The notes under the pieces were generated by a model, which was not told the origin of the DNA, did not search any database, and was given only the letters and a program-made list of their open reading frames with translations. Positions 43,605 through 53,706 of a stretch of 64,000 bases of DNA are shown in pieces. Location of the stretch: positions 248,001 to 312,000 of the forward strand of contig CAVZBW010000005.1 in the NCBI GenBank assembly GCA_963773635.1. Reading direction: 5' to 3'. How positions within the stretch are numbered: position 1 is the stretch's first letter; each line of letters opens with the position of its first letter. The position numbers were made by a program, and so were the translations under genes. This DNA is from CAVZBW01 sp963773635 (GTDB lineage: Bacteria > Actinomycetota > Acidimicrobiia > Acidimicrobiales > RAAP-2).

Positions 43605-45041
43605 ATGGTCACAACCATGATGAAGCATCCGAGCGTCAATGAGCGCCGGACCGTGGGCAAGGAGGCCCGCGAGCGAACCCCGCTGGCGGCACACGCCGGA
43701 TGGACGGCGACAAGCGACCGCCCCGACCCGGTTGCCCTGCTCGAAGCGCAGAACCTCACCCGAGAGCCGGACCTCGTGCCCGTCCGCCACGGTCGAATGT
43801 TGGTGTCGCCGTTCACCTTCTACCGGGGAGCCGCAAAGATCATGGCGGCCGATCTCAAGGACACGCCGACGGCCGGCCTGAACGTCCAGCTGTGCGGCGA
43901 CGCGCATCTGTCGAACTTCGGTGGGTTCGCATCGCCCGAGCGGACCCTGCTGTTCGATCTCAACGATTTCGACGAGACACTGCCGGGGCCATTCGAGTAC
44001 GACGTGAAGCGCATGGCGACGAGTTTCACCATCGCGGCACGCAACAACTCCTTCAGCGCAGCCGACGCCGCTGCCGCGACGCTTCGCTCGGTGGCTGCCT
44101 ACCGGGAGGCCATCGCCGAGTTCGCCGACATGAGCAACATGGACATCTGGTATTCCCGACTGACCGACGCGGAGATCATGAACGCGATCCGCACGCTGAC
44201 CAAGGGAGGGCCGACCAAGGGAGCGGCTGTCCAGGCGAAGAAGGGCGCAAAGAGAGCTAAAAAGACCGTCGAGAAGGCACGCACGCGCGACAGCCTCCAG
44301 GCGCTGTCCAAGCTTGGTGAGATGGTCGACGGTCAGTACCGGATCGTCAGTCAGCCTCCCGTGGTCATCCCGTTGCGCGAGCTCAAGGCTATGTACGGGT
44401 ATTCCGCCGACCAGGTGCAGGAGATCATGCACCAGCAGTTCCGTGCCTACCGGGCCACGTTGCAAGAGGACCGGCGCCACCTGCTCGAGCGGTTCGAGGT
44501 CGTGGACATGGCCCGCAAGGTGGTCGGCGTCGGTAGTGTCGGCACCCGGGCGTTCATCATTTTGCTTCAGGGCCGCGACGAAAGGGATCCGCTGTTCCTC
44601 CAGGTAAAGGAGGCCACGAAGTCGGTCCTGGAGGACCACCTCCCCAAGAGCAGGTTCAAGGAGCCCGGCGAGCGCGTGGTCCAGGGCCAACGACTGATGC
44701 AGGCGGCCAGCGATATCTACCTCGGGTGGACCAAGGGCGTCGAGGCCAATCGCCACCTGTACTGGCGTCAGCTGCGCGACATGAAGGGTTCGGCCCTCGT
44801 CGAGACGATGACCCCTGTCATGCTCGCCTTCTACGCGGGAATCTGCGGGTGGACCCTGGCCCGTGCACACGCACGATCCGGAGATGCGATCGAGCTGGCT
44901 GCGTATCTCGGTAGGAGCGACAAGTTCGACCGGTCGATCACCGACTTCGCGGCGCGCTATGCCGACCAGAGCGAGCGGGACTATCTGGCGTTTGCCGAGG
45001 CGGTCCGGTCGGGACGGCTGGTTGCCGTCGAGGGCGTCTGA
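43605..45041 (+). CDS. DUF2252 family protein (second copy)
   Basis: A 478-aa paralogue of the island protein at 6429-7835, with the same PVRHGRM, FYRGAA, CGDAHLSNFGGFASPER and DLNDFDET motifs and the C-terminal WTLARAHARSGD. It carries an extra lysine-rich insert (KGAAVQAKKGAKRAKK, about residues 205-225). ATG at 43605 follows CAGAGGGGGG. Substrate and reaction unknown; the kinase-like fold suggests nucleotide-dependent modification. Confidence 0.9.
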   Translation: MVTTMMKHPSVNERRTVGKEARERTPLAAHAGWTATSDRPDPVALLEAQNLTREPDLVPVRHGRMLVSPFTFYRGAAKIMAADLKDTPTAGLNVQLCGDAHLSNFGGFASPERTLLFDLNDFDETLPGPFEYDVKRMATSFTIAARNNSFSAADAAAATLRSVAAYREAIAEFADMSNMDIWYSRLTDAEIMNAIRTLTKGGPTKGAAVQAKKGAKRAKKTVEKARTRDSLQALSKLGEMVDGQYRIVSQPPVVIPLRELKAMYGYSADQVQEIMHQQFRAYRATLQEDRRHLLERFEVVDMARKVVGVGSVGTRAFIILLQGRDERDPLFLQVKEATKSVLEDHLPKSRFKEPGERVVQGQRLMQAASDIYLGWTKGVEANRHLYWRQLRDMKGSALVETMTPVMLAFYAGICGWTLARAHARSGDAIELAAYLGRSDKFDRSITDFAARYADQSERDYLAFAEAVRSGRLVAVEGV

Positions 45042-45078
45042 GGCTCGGATTGCCGGAGCGTTGGATCGGGGAGGACGA

Positions 45079-45798
45079 GTGGCGACGTTCGTGTTGGTGC
45101 ACGGGGGAGGACACGGCGGATGGTGCTACCAGAAGGTCAAGCGAATCTTGGAGGCGCGCGGTCATGAGGTCTTTGCACCGTCGATGACCGGTCTGGCAGA
45201 GCGGTCACACCTTCTGTCGCCTGGGGTGGATCTCGATCTGCACATCTCCGACATCGTCCAGTTGCTCCGCTACTGGGACCTCCGCGACGTTGTGTTGGTC
45301 GGTCACAGCTATGGCGGAATGGTGATTACCGGTGCGGCCGACCGTGCCACCGACCGGATCGGCAAGCTCGTGTACCTGGACGCGGCCAACCCGAGGAACG
45401 GCCAGTCTCTCGTAGACGTTGCCGGTCCGGTCATCGAGGCGGTCCGCCCAGCGGGTACGACCGTTGACGGCGTCGAGCTCGTCCTGCTGCCGTCCCCCGA
45501 TGCGGGCAGGTTCTACGGCGTCACCGATCCCGCCGACCTTGCCTGGATGGCAGAGCGGCTGACCGGTCATCCCTGGAAGTGCTTCGAGCAGAGTCTTCGA
45601 TTGAGCAACGAGGACCAGCTCTGGTCGATCCCGCAGTACCACATCGTGTGCGAATCCACCCTGGCCACACGGGAGCCCGCCCTGGTCGAGACGGCCCGGG
45701 CGGCGGGACGGCTATGGCACATCGACACGGGTCACGACCTCATGATCACCGAGCCCGGGTTCGTTGCGAAAGCCCTGATGGAGGTCGCGACCGACTAG
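45079..45798 (+). CDS. Alpha/beta hydrolase (esterase)
   Basis: A 239-aa alpha/beta hydrolase of the EstC/salicylate-methylesterase-like group: oxyanion region LVHGGGHGGWCY, nucleophile Ser in VGHSYGGMV, and catalytic His in IDTGHDLMI. The acid residue is probably the Glu or Asp of the ESTLATREP region. GTG start with GGGGAGGA site, 37 bp after the DUF2252 stop. Confidence 0.88.
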   Translation: MATFVLVHGGGHGGWCYQKVKRILEARGHEVFAPSMTGLAERSHLLSPGVDLDLHISDIVQLLRYWDLRDVVLVGHSYGGMVITGAADRATDRIGKLVYLDAANPRNGQSLVDVAGPVIEAVRPAGTTVDGVELVLLPSPDAGRFYGVTDPADLAWMAERLTGHPWKCFEQSLRLSNEDQLWSIPQYHIVCESTLATREPALVETARAAGRLWHIDTGHDLMITEPGFVAKALMEVATD

Positions 45799-45894
45799 CA
45801 AGTCTATGGAAGCCCCGGGCGTCGACACCCCTGCGGCGGAGATTGCGTCGTTTCCCAGAGGCAGGAGCCAGGCGCGAGATCTGCGCCCCGGCGC

Positions 45895-46824
45895 CTACCG
45901 CTCCGGGAGGACGCGGCCTCCCTCCTCCGAGGTGATCGCCGGGGATCTTGCGAGGGCGAATACGCCCACCGTGACGAGTCCCAGTCCGGCGACCTCCAGC
46001 AGGGGTGCCAGGCCGTTGGTGTTGATGTGCTCGCCGAAGAGCCCGACCCCGATGGCCACGGCGGCGAGGGGCTGCACAACCGTCAGTGTCGGCAGGGAGA
46101 GTCGAAGTGGGCCGGCATGAAAGGCACTTTGGGTGAGCAGCAGGGCGGCTGTCCCGCCTGCCGCCAGCGTGTAGGGGGCCCAAGTGGTCAGCAGGTGGAG
46201 TATCCCCCCGTCGAGGAGATGACCCGCCCACGTGGTCGCCGCTGCCACATAGCCGAATGCACAGCCCGCACCTGCGCCCAGGAGGAGGGCCGCAGGGCGG
46301 GGCGATCGTCCCCGGGCTCCCAGGACCATGATCGAGCAAAATGCGGCGACGACGATCGTCAAGGTGAGCCATGCGGCACCCGACGTTCCGGGCTGCCCGG
46401 GTCCGGGCCGCCCGACCGTCAGAAAGATCGCCAGCCCGGCGCAGACGACACCGGCCGACAACACCTCGACAAGCGAGACGGGCCGATGGTCGAGGCGCGC
46501 CGCCACGGGGAGGGCAAAGACGAGGCTGAGCACGAGAAGCGGCTCGACCAGGGAGAGCGACCCGGTCCGCAGGGCGAGGAACTGCAGGCCGTACCCGACC
46601 ACGTCGAGGCCGTTGGCCAGGATCCACACCGGTTGCCGAGCCAGGTTGATGAGCAGGCCTGCCCGCATGGACAACTCCGCTGGCTCCCGAGTGGCGGCTC
46701 GATGCTGGAGCACGGCCCCGATGCCATAGGCAGCGGCGCTGGCCAACGACAAGAGGACGACGGCAGCCAGGTTGCTGCTCGCGTGGGGTTGTGCACCAAC
46801 CGTGCTCAACGGCAGCAACGACAT
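45895..46824 (-). CDS. DMT-like (EamA-type) membrane transporter
   Basis: A 309-aa membrane protein with nine to ten hydrophobic segments. The early helix AAYGIGAVLQHRAATREP and the terminal GLFGEHINTNGLAPLLEVAG are typical of actinobacterial DMT-superfamily proteins. Substrate unknown. The ATG at 46824 (MSLLPL) is chosen over the one at 46875, which adds a non-conserved basic stretch. It converges with the hydrolase gene. Confidence 0.75.
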   Translation of the reverse strand: MSLLPLSTVGAQPHASSNLAAVVLLSLASAAAYGIGAVLQHRAATREPAELSMRAGLLINLARQPVWILANGLDVVGYGLQFLALRTGSLSLVEPLLVLSLVFALPVAARLDHRPVSLVEVLSAGVVCAGLAIFLTVGRPGPGQPGTSGAAWLTLTIVVAAFCSIMVLGARGRSPRPAALLLGAGAGCAFGYVAAATTWAGHLLDGGILHLLTTWAPYTLAAGGTAALLLTQSAFHAGPLRLSLPTLTVVQPLAAVAIGVGLFGEHINTNGLAPLLEVAGLGLVTVGVFALARSPAITSEEGGRVLPER

Positions 46825-47054
46825 TCCAGAACAGGCTAGAACCAGAGGTCGGCGGGAAGAGGCAAGCAGAAGCATCCAACCCGGCCCGGGATGCGGGGGC
46901 TCAGCTGGTGCCGGCCAGTGACGCCCGGGACGGTGCTCGGGCGGGCGCTGAAACGTTCTGGTAGGGGAGTGGCCTGCCCGTTCCGAGGGGCCGGTAGCCG
47001 CAGGCGCCGCGCCGGGTCCGAGCGCCGCCGGGGAGGGGACACGAATCCCCTCGA

Positions 47055-49217
47055 CTAGTCAGGTGGGTGGTCGTCGGGGCAGGCACCGGCGGGCGTATAG
47101 AAGCGGGGATCCGATGTCCAACTCCCGTTCCACCACCCCTCGCTCGCTGGCGGAAGGCGAAAGAGGACCGTGAAGTCGGACAGGAGCGCGTTGGCGTAGC
47201 GCACCACGCCCGCCGGACACATGTGGAAGTTGTCGACCATCCGGACCCGCACCCATTGGGACCGTGGGGCGTGGGAGACCCCCGCCGGAGGGAGCCAAGG
47301 CGTGAATCGACCGCCCAGGAGGACCGAGGACGCCACCGGGAGGTACATGACCCTGCCAGGGAACTGCGCCGGCAGGGAGCGAACGATCCGATCGAAGGCC
47401 CGCTCGCCCGCCGTCTGCTGGGCGGTCGCCCGAGCGACGTTCCCGTCATTGGGCGCGACGTCTGGACCACCGAGGGGCAATTCCGGAAAGATCACACCCC
47501 TGACCCCGTCTCCCGGAGTCAACATCAGGCGCACGGCCTGCACCAGGAGACGCCGGTAGCCTGCCGGGTCCCGAAGCGCCAGGTCGTCGTCCCAGCTCCA
47601 GGTTGCCACGATGACCTGCGGGTGGAGCTGGCGGATGACCGTCGGGATGTCGCTCCGCCAGTCGACCCTCGACAACCCCCAGCCGGGAAAGGCCCGGTTC
47701 GCGACCGTCGCCTCGCCGGTGGAGCCGAAGGCCGCGGCGATGCCCGGGTAGGCCACGAACAGCACCGAGTCTCCCAGCAACAGCACCCGCAGCGGATGGG
47801 CCGAGGACACCGGATCGCCGGCCGTCAGCTCGACCGGAGCCTGGCTCTTGAACCCACCGGCGCCCGGCACCGTTCCACCGCGTGGGGGCGCCGCGGACGG
47901 GGCATGGCTGGCCGACACCGCCACCGCCGGAATGGTGGCCACGACGACGACCGCGGCAGTGGCCAGAGCGGCCGCGGACCCGAAGACCAAGCGGAGCCGC
48001 CGAGCGAAGGTTCGCCGCCGTACCGGCAGCTCCACCAGGTAGTAGCTGGCGGCGGCCAGCGCGAGGGTCAGGGTGATCCGAGCCAGGTCGAGGCTCGCTC
48101 CCGCGAGGCCGGTGCGCTCCTGGTTGAGATAGACGATGACGGGCCAGTGCCAGAGGTAGATGCCGTACGAGATGCGTCCGATCCATCGGAGCGGTTGGAG
48201 GGCGAGCAGTCGTCCGAGGGGCCCGGGTTCGATCTGTCGCACGTCGGCGATCACCAGTGCGGCCAGAGCCGCGCACAGGAGGAATCCGCCATGGAACATG
48301 AGGGTCGTGGGCACTCCGCCGGCCGAGCCAGCCAACACCCAGAAGATTCCCAACGCGATGGCCGCGGCGGGAGCGGCCGCGTGCAGCGATCGCCGGGCCC
48401 GTGGCCCGGGCTGGGGCTTGGCGGCGACCAAGGCCGCCACGAAGGCACCGGCAAGAATGTCGAAGAGGCGCGTGTCGGTGCCGAAGTAGACCCGTGAAGG
48501 GTCGACGCCGGGGTGGTAGAGGAGGGCCATCAGTGCCGCCGAGCCGACCGCCCCGACCACGGTGACAACGCCGACGACGGGCCGCCAACGGTGCCGCCAA
48601 CGCGTGAGGATGAGGAGCAAGACCGGAGGCCATACCAGGTAGAACTGCTCCTCGATGGCCAAGGACCAAGTGTGTTCGAGGGGTGACGGAGCCGAGAATT
48701 GGGCAAAGTACGACTGGTGCGCGAAGACGGCATGCCAGTTCGCGACGTAGAGCAACGTCGCGAAGGCATCGCCGCGCAGCCCCGAGAGATCGACTTGGGC
48801 TCCGGCGGTGGGGCCTCCGAGTCGACCGTTCAAGACGACGAAGAGCCCGATGGCGCAGAGAACGAGGAAGAGGGCCGGCAGCAGGCGTCTGGCGCGGCCG
48901 GCCCAAAAGGCTCCGAGCTTGATGGCGGCGGTCGTGGCCCATTGTTCGAGCAGCAACGAGGTGATCAGGAACCCCGAGAGCACGAAGAAGAGGTCGACCC
49001 CCAAATACCCCCCCTTTGCCCAGCCGAGTCCCAGGTGGTAGGCGAACACGCCGGCAACCGCAAAGGCTCGTACTCCGTCGAGGCCCGGGAGGTAGCGTCC
49101 GGTGACCGCCAGGGGCACGGTCGGATCGCCTACGGGACTGCCTCTCCCTCCTCGGCTTTCGGGCCGGCCCGGCGCGTGGCGGGGCCGGGCGCTCGTTACC
49201 TTGCCCACGGACACCAT
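47055..49217 (-). CDS. Acyltransferase 3 - SGNH fusion (OafA/YrhL type)
   Basis: A 720-aa integral membrane acyltransferase that O-acylates a surface polysaccharide. The N-terminal acyltransferase-3 domain has LDGVRAFAV, FAYHLG (catalytic His), GYLGVDLFFVLSGFLI and GRISYGIYLWHWPV. After about 11 helices comes an extracytoplasmic SGNH domain with LLLGDSVLFVAYP. A related, broken copy lies at 53707-55126. The ATG at 49217 is kept; an internal start near VTGRYLPGLDG is possible. Confidence 0.9.
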   Translation of the reverse strand: MVSVGKVTSARPRHAPGRPESRGGRGSPVGDPTVPLAVTGRYLPGLDGVRAFAVAGVFAYHLGLGWAKGGYLGVDLFFVLSGFLITSLLLEQWATTAAIKLGAFWAGRARRLLPALFLVLCAIGLFVVLNGRLGGPTAGAQVDLSGLRGDAFATLLYVANWHAVFAHQSYFAQFSAPSPLEHTWSLAIEEQFYLVWPPVLLLILTRWRHRWRPVVGVVTVVGAVGSAALMALLYHPGVDPSRVYFGTDTRLFDILAGAFVAALVAAKPQPGPRARRSLHAAAPAAAIALGIFWVLAGSAGGVPTTLMFHGGFLLCAALAALVIADVRQIEPGPLGRLLALQPLRWIGRISYGIYLWHWPVIVYLNQERTGLAGASLDLARITLTLALAAASYYLVELPVRRRTFARRLRLVFGSAAALATAAVVVVATIPAVAVSASHAPSAAPPRGGTVPGAGGFKSQAPVELTAGDPVSSAHPLRVLLLGDSVLFVAYPGIAAAFGSTGEATVANRAFPGWGLSRVDWRSDIPTVIRQLHPQVIVATWSWDDDLALRDPAGYRRLLVQAVRLMLTPGDGVRGVIFPELPLGGPDVAPNDGNVARATAQQTAGERAFDRIVRSLPAQFPGRVMYLPVASSVLLGGRFTPWLPPAGVSHAPRSQWVRVRMVDNFHMCPAGVVRYANALLSDFTVLFRLPPASEGWWNGSWTSDPRFYTPAGACPDDHPPD

Positions 49218-49536
49218 CGTGCCAGTCGATATACCCCTCGCGGGAGGCGCTCAAGAACCATCCGACGGATCGTGGCCGCTAGGGTTCGTTCTCCGTGGGA
49301 GACAATTCCAACGCCTCACCTGGACGAATGCAGTGCGCGAAGCGGTCTTGGATCCTGCTTCCCCTTGGCCACGACTCCCCATCCCCTCTGGTAGTGCTCC
49401 GACCTCTCCTCGATCTGCTCCGCACGGCCCACCGACGCTGCGGCCTGGCGTATCCGGGCCTTTGGGAACTTGATCGTTCTCTTGGTCGTCCTTTCGCACT
49501 CCCGCAGCATTTCTCTGTCCAGCCTGGAGAGCCCGA
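49218..49536. other. Intergenic region without recognised gene
   Basis: 319 bp between the divergent acyltransferase and methyltransferase genes; no gene or repeat recognised. Confidence 0.4.
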
Positions 49537-50304
49537 TTGAACGACCCACTCGAAGACCATCTTCGCCGACAGCTTGATCGCTCTCACCGGTTCTTTTGGC
49601 ACCGTGTCCGTTGGCGGGTAGTCAGCGGATACCTTCCGAAGGAAGAGCCGTTCCAACTCGTCGACGTGGGAGCGGGCGCCGGGCTGCTCGCCGGATACCT
49701 CGCACGGGACCGGCCCCTGGCCTCTTACCGCTTTGTGGAGCCGCTGCCTTCGCTCAGATCCTTCTTGAGGGAGCGGCACGGACCCGCGGCCGACGCGGGG
49801 GACGACTCGGACTACCACAGGGCCCGCTACGTCACCCTCCTGGACGTGCTCGAGCATCAAGCCGACGATCGACAGTTCATGGCGGACCTTGTCGCCCGGA
49901 TGGAGACCGGCGCCGGTCTGCTGCTCACGGTGCCCGCCGGTGAGCACCTGTGGTCGCAATGGGACGTCTCCCTCGGTCATGTTCGCCGATATGACCCGCA
50001 GTCCCTGCTGGAGTGCCTCGACGGGCTCCCGCTCGAGGTGCACGAGGTCTCGTATCTTTTTCCCGAGCTCGTCCCGCTGGCGATCCTCAGGGCCCGCAGG
50101 TTGCACCCAGCAAGGCCTCCGGCATCGGACCCCGCGGTGCCGGTCGATGACACTGCGGCCTTCCCCGAATTGCCGGGCCCCGTCAACGACGTCCTGACGG
50201 CACTCGGCCAGGGATCCGCCCGCCTCAGGCGACACTGGCGCTCGGGGACCTCGCTCTTCCTCGCGGCGACGGTCGCTCCAGGGCCAATCGATGGGCTCAG
50301 CTAG
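49537..50304 (+). CDS. Class I SAM-dependent methyltransferase
   Basis: A 255-aa methyltransferase. LVDVGAGAGLLAGYL is motif I, YVTLLDVLEHQADD the DVLEH-type post-II loop, and LLLTVPAGEHLWSQWD motif III, as in glycan/quinone type C-methyltransferases. HVRRYDPQSLLECL is also typical. TTG start after CTGGAGAGCCCGA. Its 3' end overlaps the YfhO-like gene by 14 bp, so the two are coupled and likely act on the same surface glycan. Confidence 0.85.
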   Translation: MNDPLEDHLRRQLDRSHRFFWHRVRWRVVSGYLPKEEPFQLVDVGAGAGLLAGYLARDRPLASYRFVEPLPSLRSFLRERHGPAADAGDDSDYHRARYVTLLDVLEHQADDRQFMADLVARMETGAGLLLTVPAGEHLWSQWDVSLGHVRRYDPQSLLECLDGLPLEVHEVSYLFPELVPLAILRARRLHPARPPASDPAVPVDDTAAFPELPGPVNDVLTALGQGSARLRRHWRSGTSLFLAATVAPGPIDGLS

Positions 50305-52963
50305 CCTCGCCCCGAGTATGGCGGCGCCCGCACGGAGGTCTCCTCCAACCGTCATCGGGTGGGCAATGGCCCACCCCAACCTCACCGCCTTCGTCCTCTA
50401 CGCGGTGCTGGCGATCGTCTTCTTTCTCCCAGGCCTCTTACCGGGCCACACGACCTCTGGCGCCGACTATCTGTGGAGCGCGGCGCCATGGAACACGAGC
50501 GTCCCGCAGGGGATTCCCCTGAGGGCCACTCATCCGGTCATCTACGGCGCCAACCCCGTCTTGGTCGATCCCGTCACTGTCTTCGAGCCGTTCCTGCAGT
50601 ACACGCGGACGCAGTTACCCCACATCCCGCTGTGGGATCCCTACATCATGGGTGGAGCCCCGTACCTCGCGGACATGCAGTCGGCGATCTTCTCGCCCTT
50701 CAGTCTCCCCGCCTACGTGCTGCCGTTTTGGTGGTCCCTCAGCGTCATTGCCGTCCTGAAGGTTCTGGTCGGATGCATGGGAGCGTTCCTCCTGGGGCGA
50801 GTCTTCAAGATGCGCTTCGCCGGTGCCCTTCTTTGCGGAGCCGTCTACGGCTTCGGCCTCTTCCTCGTGGTGTGGCTCGCTTGGCCGCTCACCAACGTGT
50901 TTCCCCTCATTCCGTGGATGTTGGTGGCCACGGAGCGCGTCATCCGGCGGCCGGGACCGCTGGCGATCGTGGGCCTGGCCGGGGTGGTGGCCTTGCAGTT
51001 CTTTGGTGGGCACCCTGAATCCAGCTTCGACGCCCTTGTGGCGACCGTCGCGTTCTTCGTCTTGCGTGTCCTCCAGGAGCCCGGAGGGGTGGGCGCCGCC
51101 GTGTCGGGCGCGGGCGGCCGGGGAGAGTCCAGAACCCGGGCGCTGGTTCGCACCGGCTGGCGACCGTGTGTCGCCTTCGCCATTGCGGTCGGGCTCGGAA
51201 CGGCTCTTGCGGCCGTGGCCATCCTGCCCTTCGTCGAGCTCCTGCACCAGTCCTCTGACCTGACGTCGCGGCCGCGTGGTGCGGTCTCCGTCCCGGCGCA
51301 CTGGTACTTCTCGGCCTTGCTGCCCAACTACTTTCCCGGCGTCTTTAAGATGCTGACGGGTTTTTATGCCGGGGCGTTCTCCCTCGTCTTGGCCATCATC
51401 GCGTTGTTCCGCATTCGAGCCGAACGCATCGCGGTGGCCGTGTTCGCGGCGGTGTGCATCCTGGTCGTCCTCGGCATCCAGCCCGTCTTTGGCGCCATCG
51501 TGCATCTCCCCGGGTTCCGGGACACCTACAACACCCGCCTCAGCATCCTCTACCTGCTCGGCGTGGCGTTACTGGCCGGCTGGGGACTCGACGACCTGAC
51601 GCAGCGGCGCCCCAAGGGCCGCCAGGCGGTCGTCTTCACAAGCCTGGCGGTGGCGCTCCTGGCGTTTCCGATCATCCTCGTGCTGGCCACCGGAGCCGTG
51701 TCGGGGCGACTGTTTTCGCGGGCGTTCGAGGTTGCGTGGGGCTTCGCACCGTCGCCGAGCCTGAGCCAGGCCCACGCACTACCGATCATCCGGCTCTCCG
51801 CCTTGATCATCTGGATCGTCTTCGCGGGCGTCGCCGCCCTCTTGCTCTACGCCCGGATCCGCTTGGGCCTCGGTGCGACCGCGTTTGCCGTCCTCACGGT
51901 GCTCGTGATCCTTGCCGACCTGTTTCGAGCGGGAATGGGATTCAATCCGGCGATTCCCGACTCACAGGCCCAGCAACCGGTCACGGCGGCCATCCGGTAC
52001 TTACAACACGAAGGATTGGCGCGGTTCGTCGGCGTAGAGCCCATCGTGGGCATCAACCCGCTTCCCCCGGACGTCAACCTCCGTTACGACCTCTACGACG
52101 CCCGCGGATACGACTTTCCCGTGATCGCCCGCTTCGGCGAGATGTGGACCCGCTATGTCGCACCACCCACTCCGCTGCTGCCACTCGACACCACGACGGT
52201 TCCCTACTACAACTTGACGACCGATCCGGCCACCCTGCGGATACTCTCCCTGCTCGGCGTGCGCAATATCATGCTGGAGAAGGATGAACCGACCTTGCAT
52301 CTTCCCGGCGTACGCGTGGGTTACAACGGGAGCGACGCCACGATCTACACGAACGACAACGCCTTGCCGCGGGCGTGGTTGGTCTCCGGCCAGCAGGTCG
52401 TTGCCGACGACGCTCAGGCCCTGACCACTATCGGCTCGGCGGCCTTCGACCCCCGACAGCAGGTCGTGACCGATACTCCTCTTCCCGGGATCGCCAAGGG
52501 CGCCGTGTCCGGTGCCCCGGGTGCAACGTCCATCACTACATACGACACCCAGCGCGTCGCCGTCCGCGTCGATGCCACGAGAACATCGGAGCTCGTGCTG
52601 TCCGACACCTGGTATCCAGGCTGGCAAGCCACGGTCGATGGGCACCCGGTCCCGATCGACAGGGTCGACTACACCCTGCGGGGGGTGGCTATCCCGCCCG
52701 GTCGTCACCAAGTGGTCTTCACCTATGGCCCGGCAAGCTTCCGGACGGGTTGGATCGTCAGCCTCGGGGCGGCCATCATCTGGCTCGTCGGGCTGGCTCT
52801 GGGGCTGCGGCGGGCCCCAAGGCTGGGCCGCCGGGGGCGGCGGCCCTCCGGACGGGGTCGACACGTGATGCCGGCCGGAGGCTCACAAGCGGCGACTCAG
52901 TCGGAAGCTCCGAGAGAGCGCTCGCTCCAATCATTGAGCGACATGCCAGTCGTGGCCACGTAA
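50291..52963 (+). CDS. YfhO-family membrane protein
   Basis: An 890-aa polytopic membrane protein: a first helix at about residues 33-50, the conserved extracytoplasmic loop WDPYIMGGAPYLADMQSAIF, and a series of helices up to about residue 560. A C-terminal extracytoplasmic beta-rich domain and a final helix near residue 835 follow. YfhO proteins glycosylate teichoic or other surface polymers using lipid-linked sugars. It overlaps the convergent Tat protein gene by 67 bp. Confidence 0.87.
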   Translation: MGSASLAPSMAAPARRSPPTVIGWAMAHPNLTAFVLYAVLAIVFFLPGLLPGHTTSGADYLWSAAPWNTSVPQGIPLRATHPVIYGANPVLVDPVTVFEPFLQYTRTQLPHIPLWDPYIMGGAPYLADMQSAIFSPFSLPAYVLPFWWSLSVIAVLKVLVGCMGAFLLGRVFKMRFAGALLCGAVYGFGLFLVVWLAWPLTNVFPLIPWMLVATERVIRRPGPLAIVGLAGVVALQFFGGHPESSFDALVATVAFFVLRVLQEPGGVGAAVSGAGGRGESRTRALVRTGWRPCVAFAIAVGLGTALAAVAILPFVELLHQSSDLTSRPRGAVSVPAHWYFSALLPNYFPGVFKMLTGFYAGAFSLVLAIIALFRIRAERIAVAVFAAVCILVVLGIQPVFGAIVHLPGFRDTYNTRLSILYLLGVALLAGWGLDDLTQRRPKGRQAVVFTSLAVALLAFPIILVLATGAVSGRLFSRAFEVAWGFAPSPSLSQAHALPIIRLSALIIWIVFAGVAALLLYARIRLGLGATAFAVLTVLVILADLFRAGMGFNPAIPDSQAQQPVTAAIRYLQHEGLARFVGVEPIVGINPLPPDVNLRYDLYDARGYDFPVIARFGEMWTRYVAPPTPLLPLDTTTVPYYNLTTDPATLRILSLLGVRNIMLEKDEPTLHLPGVRVGYNGSDATIYTNDNALPRAWLVSGQQVVADDAQALTTIGSAAFDPRQQVVTDTPLPGIAKGAVSGAPGATSITTYDTQRVAVRVDATRTSELVLSDTWYPGWQATVDGHPVPIDRVDYTLRGVAIPPGRHQVVFTYGPASFRTGWIVSLGAAIIWLVGLALGLRRAPRLGRRGRRPSGRGRHVMPAGGSQAATQSEAPRERSLQSLSDMPVVAT

Positions 52964-53520
52964 TTGTCGTTGGACGGGAGCGTGATGAAGTAGATCCACA
53001 GTTTGTCCGTGGGCCGCACAATCACGTCGTCGGTAGAGAAGGACATGTCACCATTTCCCGCCAGCAACGAATTCCCACAACACCCGAGCCATCCCCCGAG
53101 GCTGCTGGTCATATGGTCGATGGCCTGCCGGTCGGACCACGAGGCAGGCAGCTTGTAGAGGTAGGTCTGCACCTGATTGCCGATTGCGCCAAAAGCATTG
53201 ACATTCCAAAACACCCGCTTGACCTGCCAGATGCGCCCATTCGCAGGGCGTGCGCCAGCCGAGAGTTGGACCCCGCACGTGCCATTTTGGATGATGCCCT
53301 GGTTGGTGAGGGATCGGTCGATGGATGGCAACGTAGTGCCGACCTCTTTCGCGCTCAGGGGAGCAGCAGACGCCGCAGAATCCGTGGAGGCGGCGAGCAC
53401 CCCACCCGTGCCAGCGATCAGGAATCGCCGACGGGACAGATTGTGAAGCGTTGGCCACGCCGATGGGCTCTCGCTCTCTCCATCGGCTACCACCCCAGGC
53501 CTCCCCACGTCCTCTTCCAC
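52897..53520 (-). CDS. Tat-exported protein of unknown function
   Basis: A 207-aa protein with a twin-arginine signal: SRRRFLIAGTGGVLAAS at residues 29-45, cleaved probably after SAASAA. The mature part is rich in Trp and Asn (GRIWQVKRVFWNVNAFG, GWLGCCGNSLL) and ends with a beta-rich segment. No known family. Export folded suggests a cofactor or disulfide (adjacent CC). Its 3' end overlaps the YfhO-like gene. Confidence 0.7.
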   Translation of the reverse strand: MEEDVGRPGVVADGESESPSAWPTLHNLSRRRFLIAGTGGVLAASTDSAASAAPLSAKEVGTTLPSIDRSLTNQGIIQNGTCGVQLSAGARPANGRIWQVKRVFWNVNAFGAIGNQVQTYLYKLPASWSDRQAIDHMTSSLGGWLGCCGNSLLAGNGDMSFSTDDVIVRPTDKLWIYFITLPSNDNYVATTGMSLNDWSERSLGASD

Positions 53521-53706
53521 CGTTTGCCGGAGAACCAGAGCTTAGAGCTCCCTACGGACGCTCCCTGGGAGGTGTATGAAGCAGCGACCGAGCGGCGGGA
53601 GGCGGCCGGGCGCCGCCGTGTTTCCCCTGGCGGCTCGCCGGGTATCGGCGGTTGTCGTGGCCGCCGTAATCGCTGACGGCCTAGCCAAGCGGCATCGGCA
53701 ACGCTC

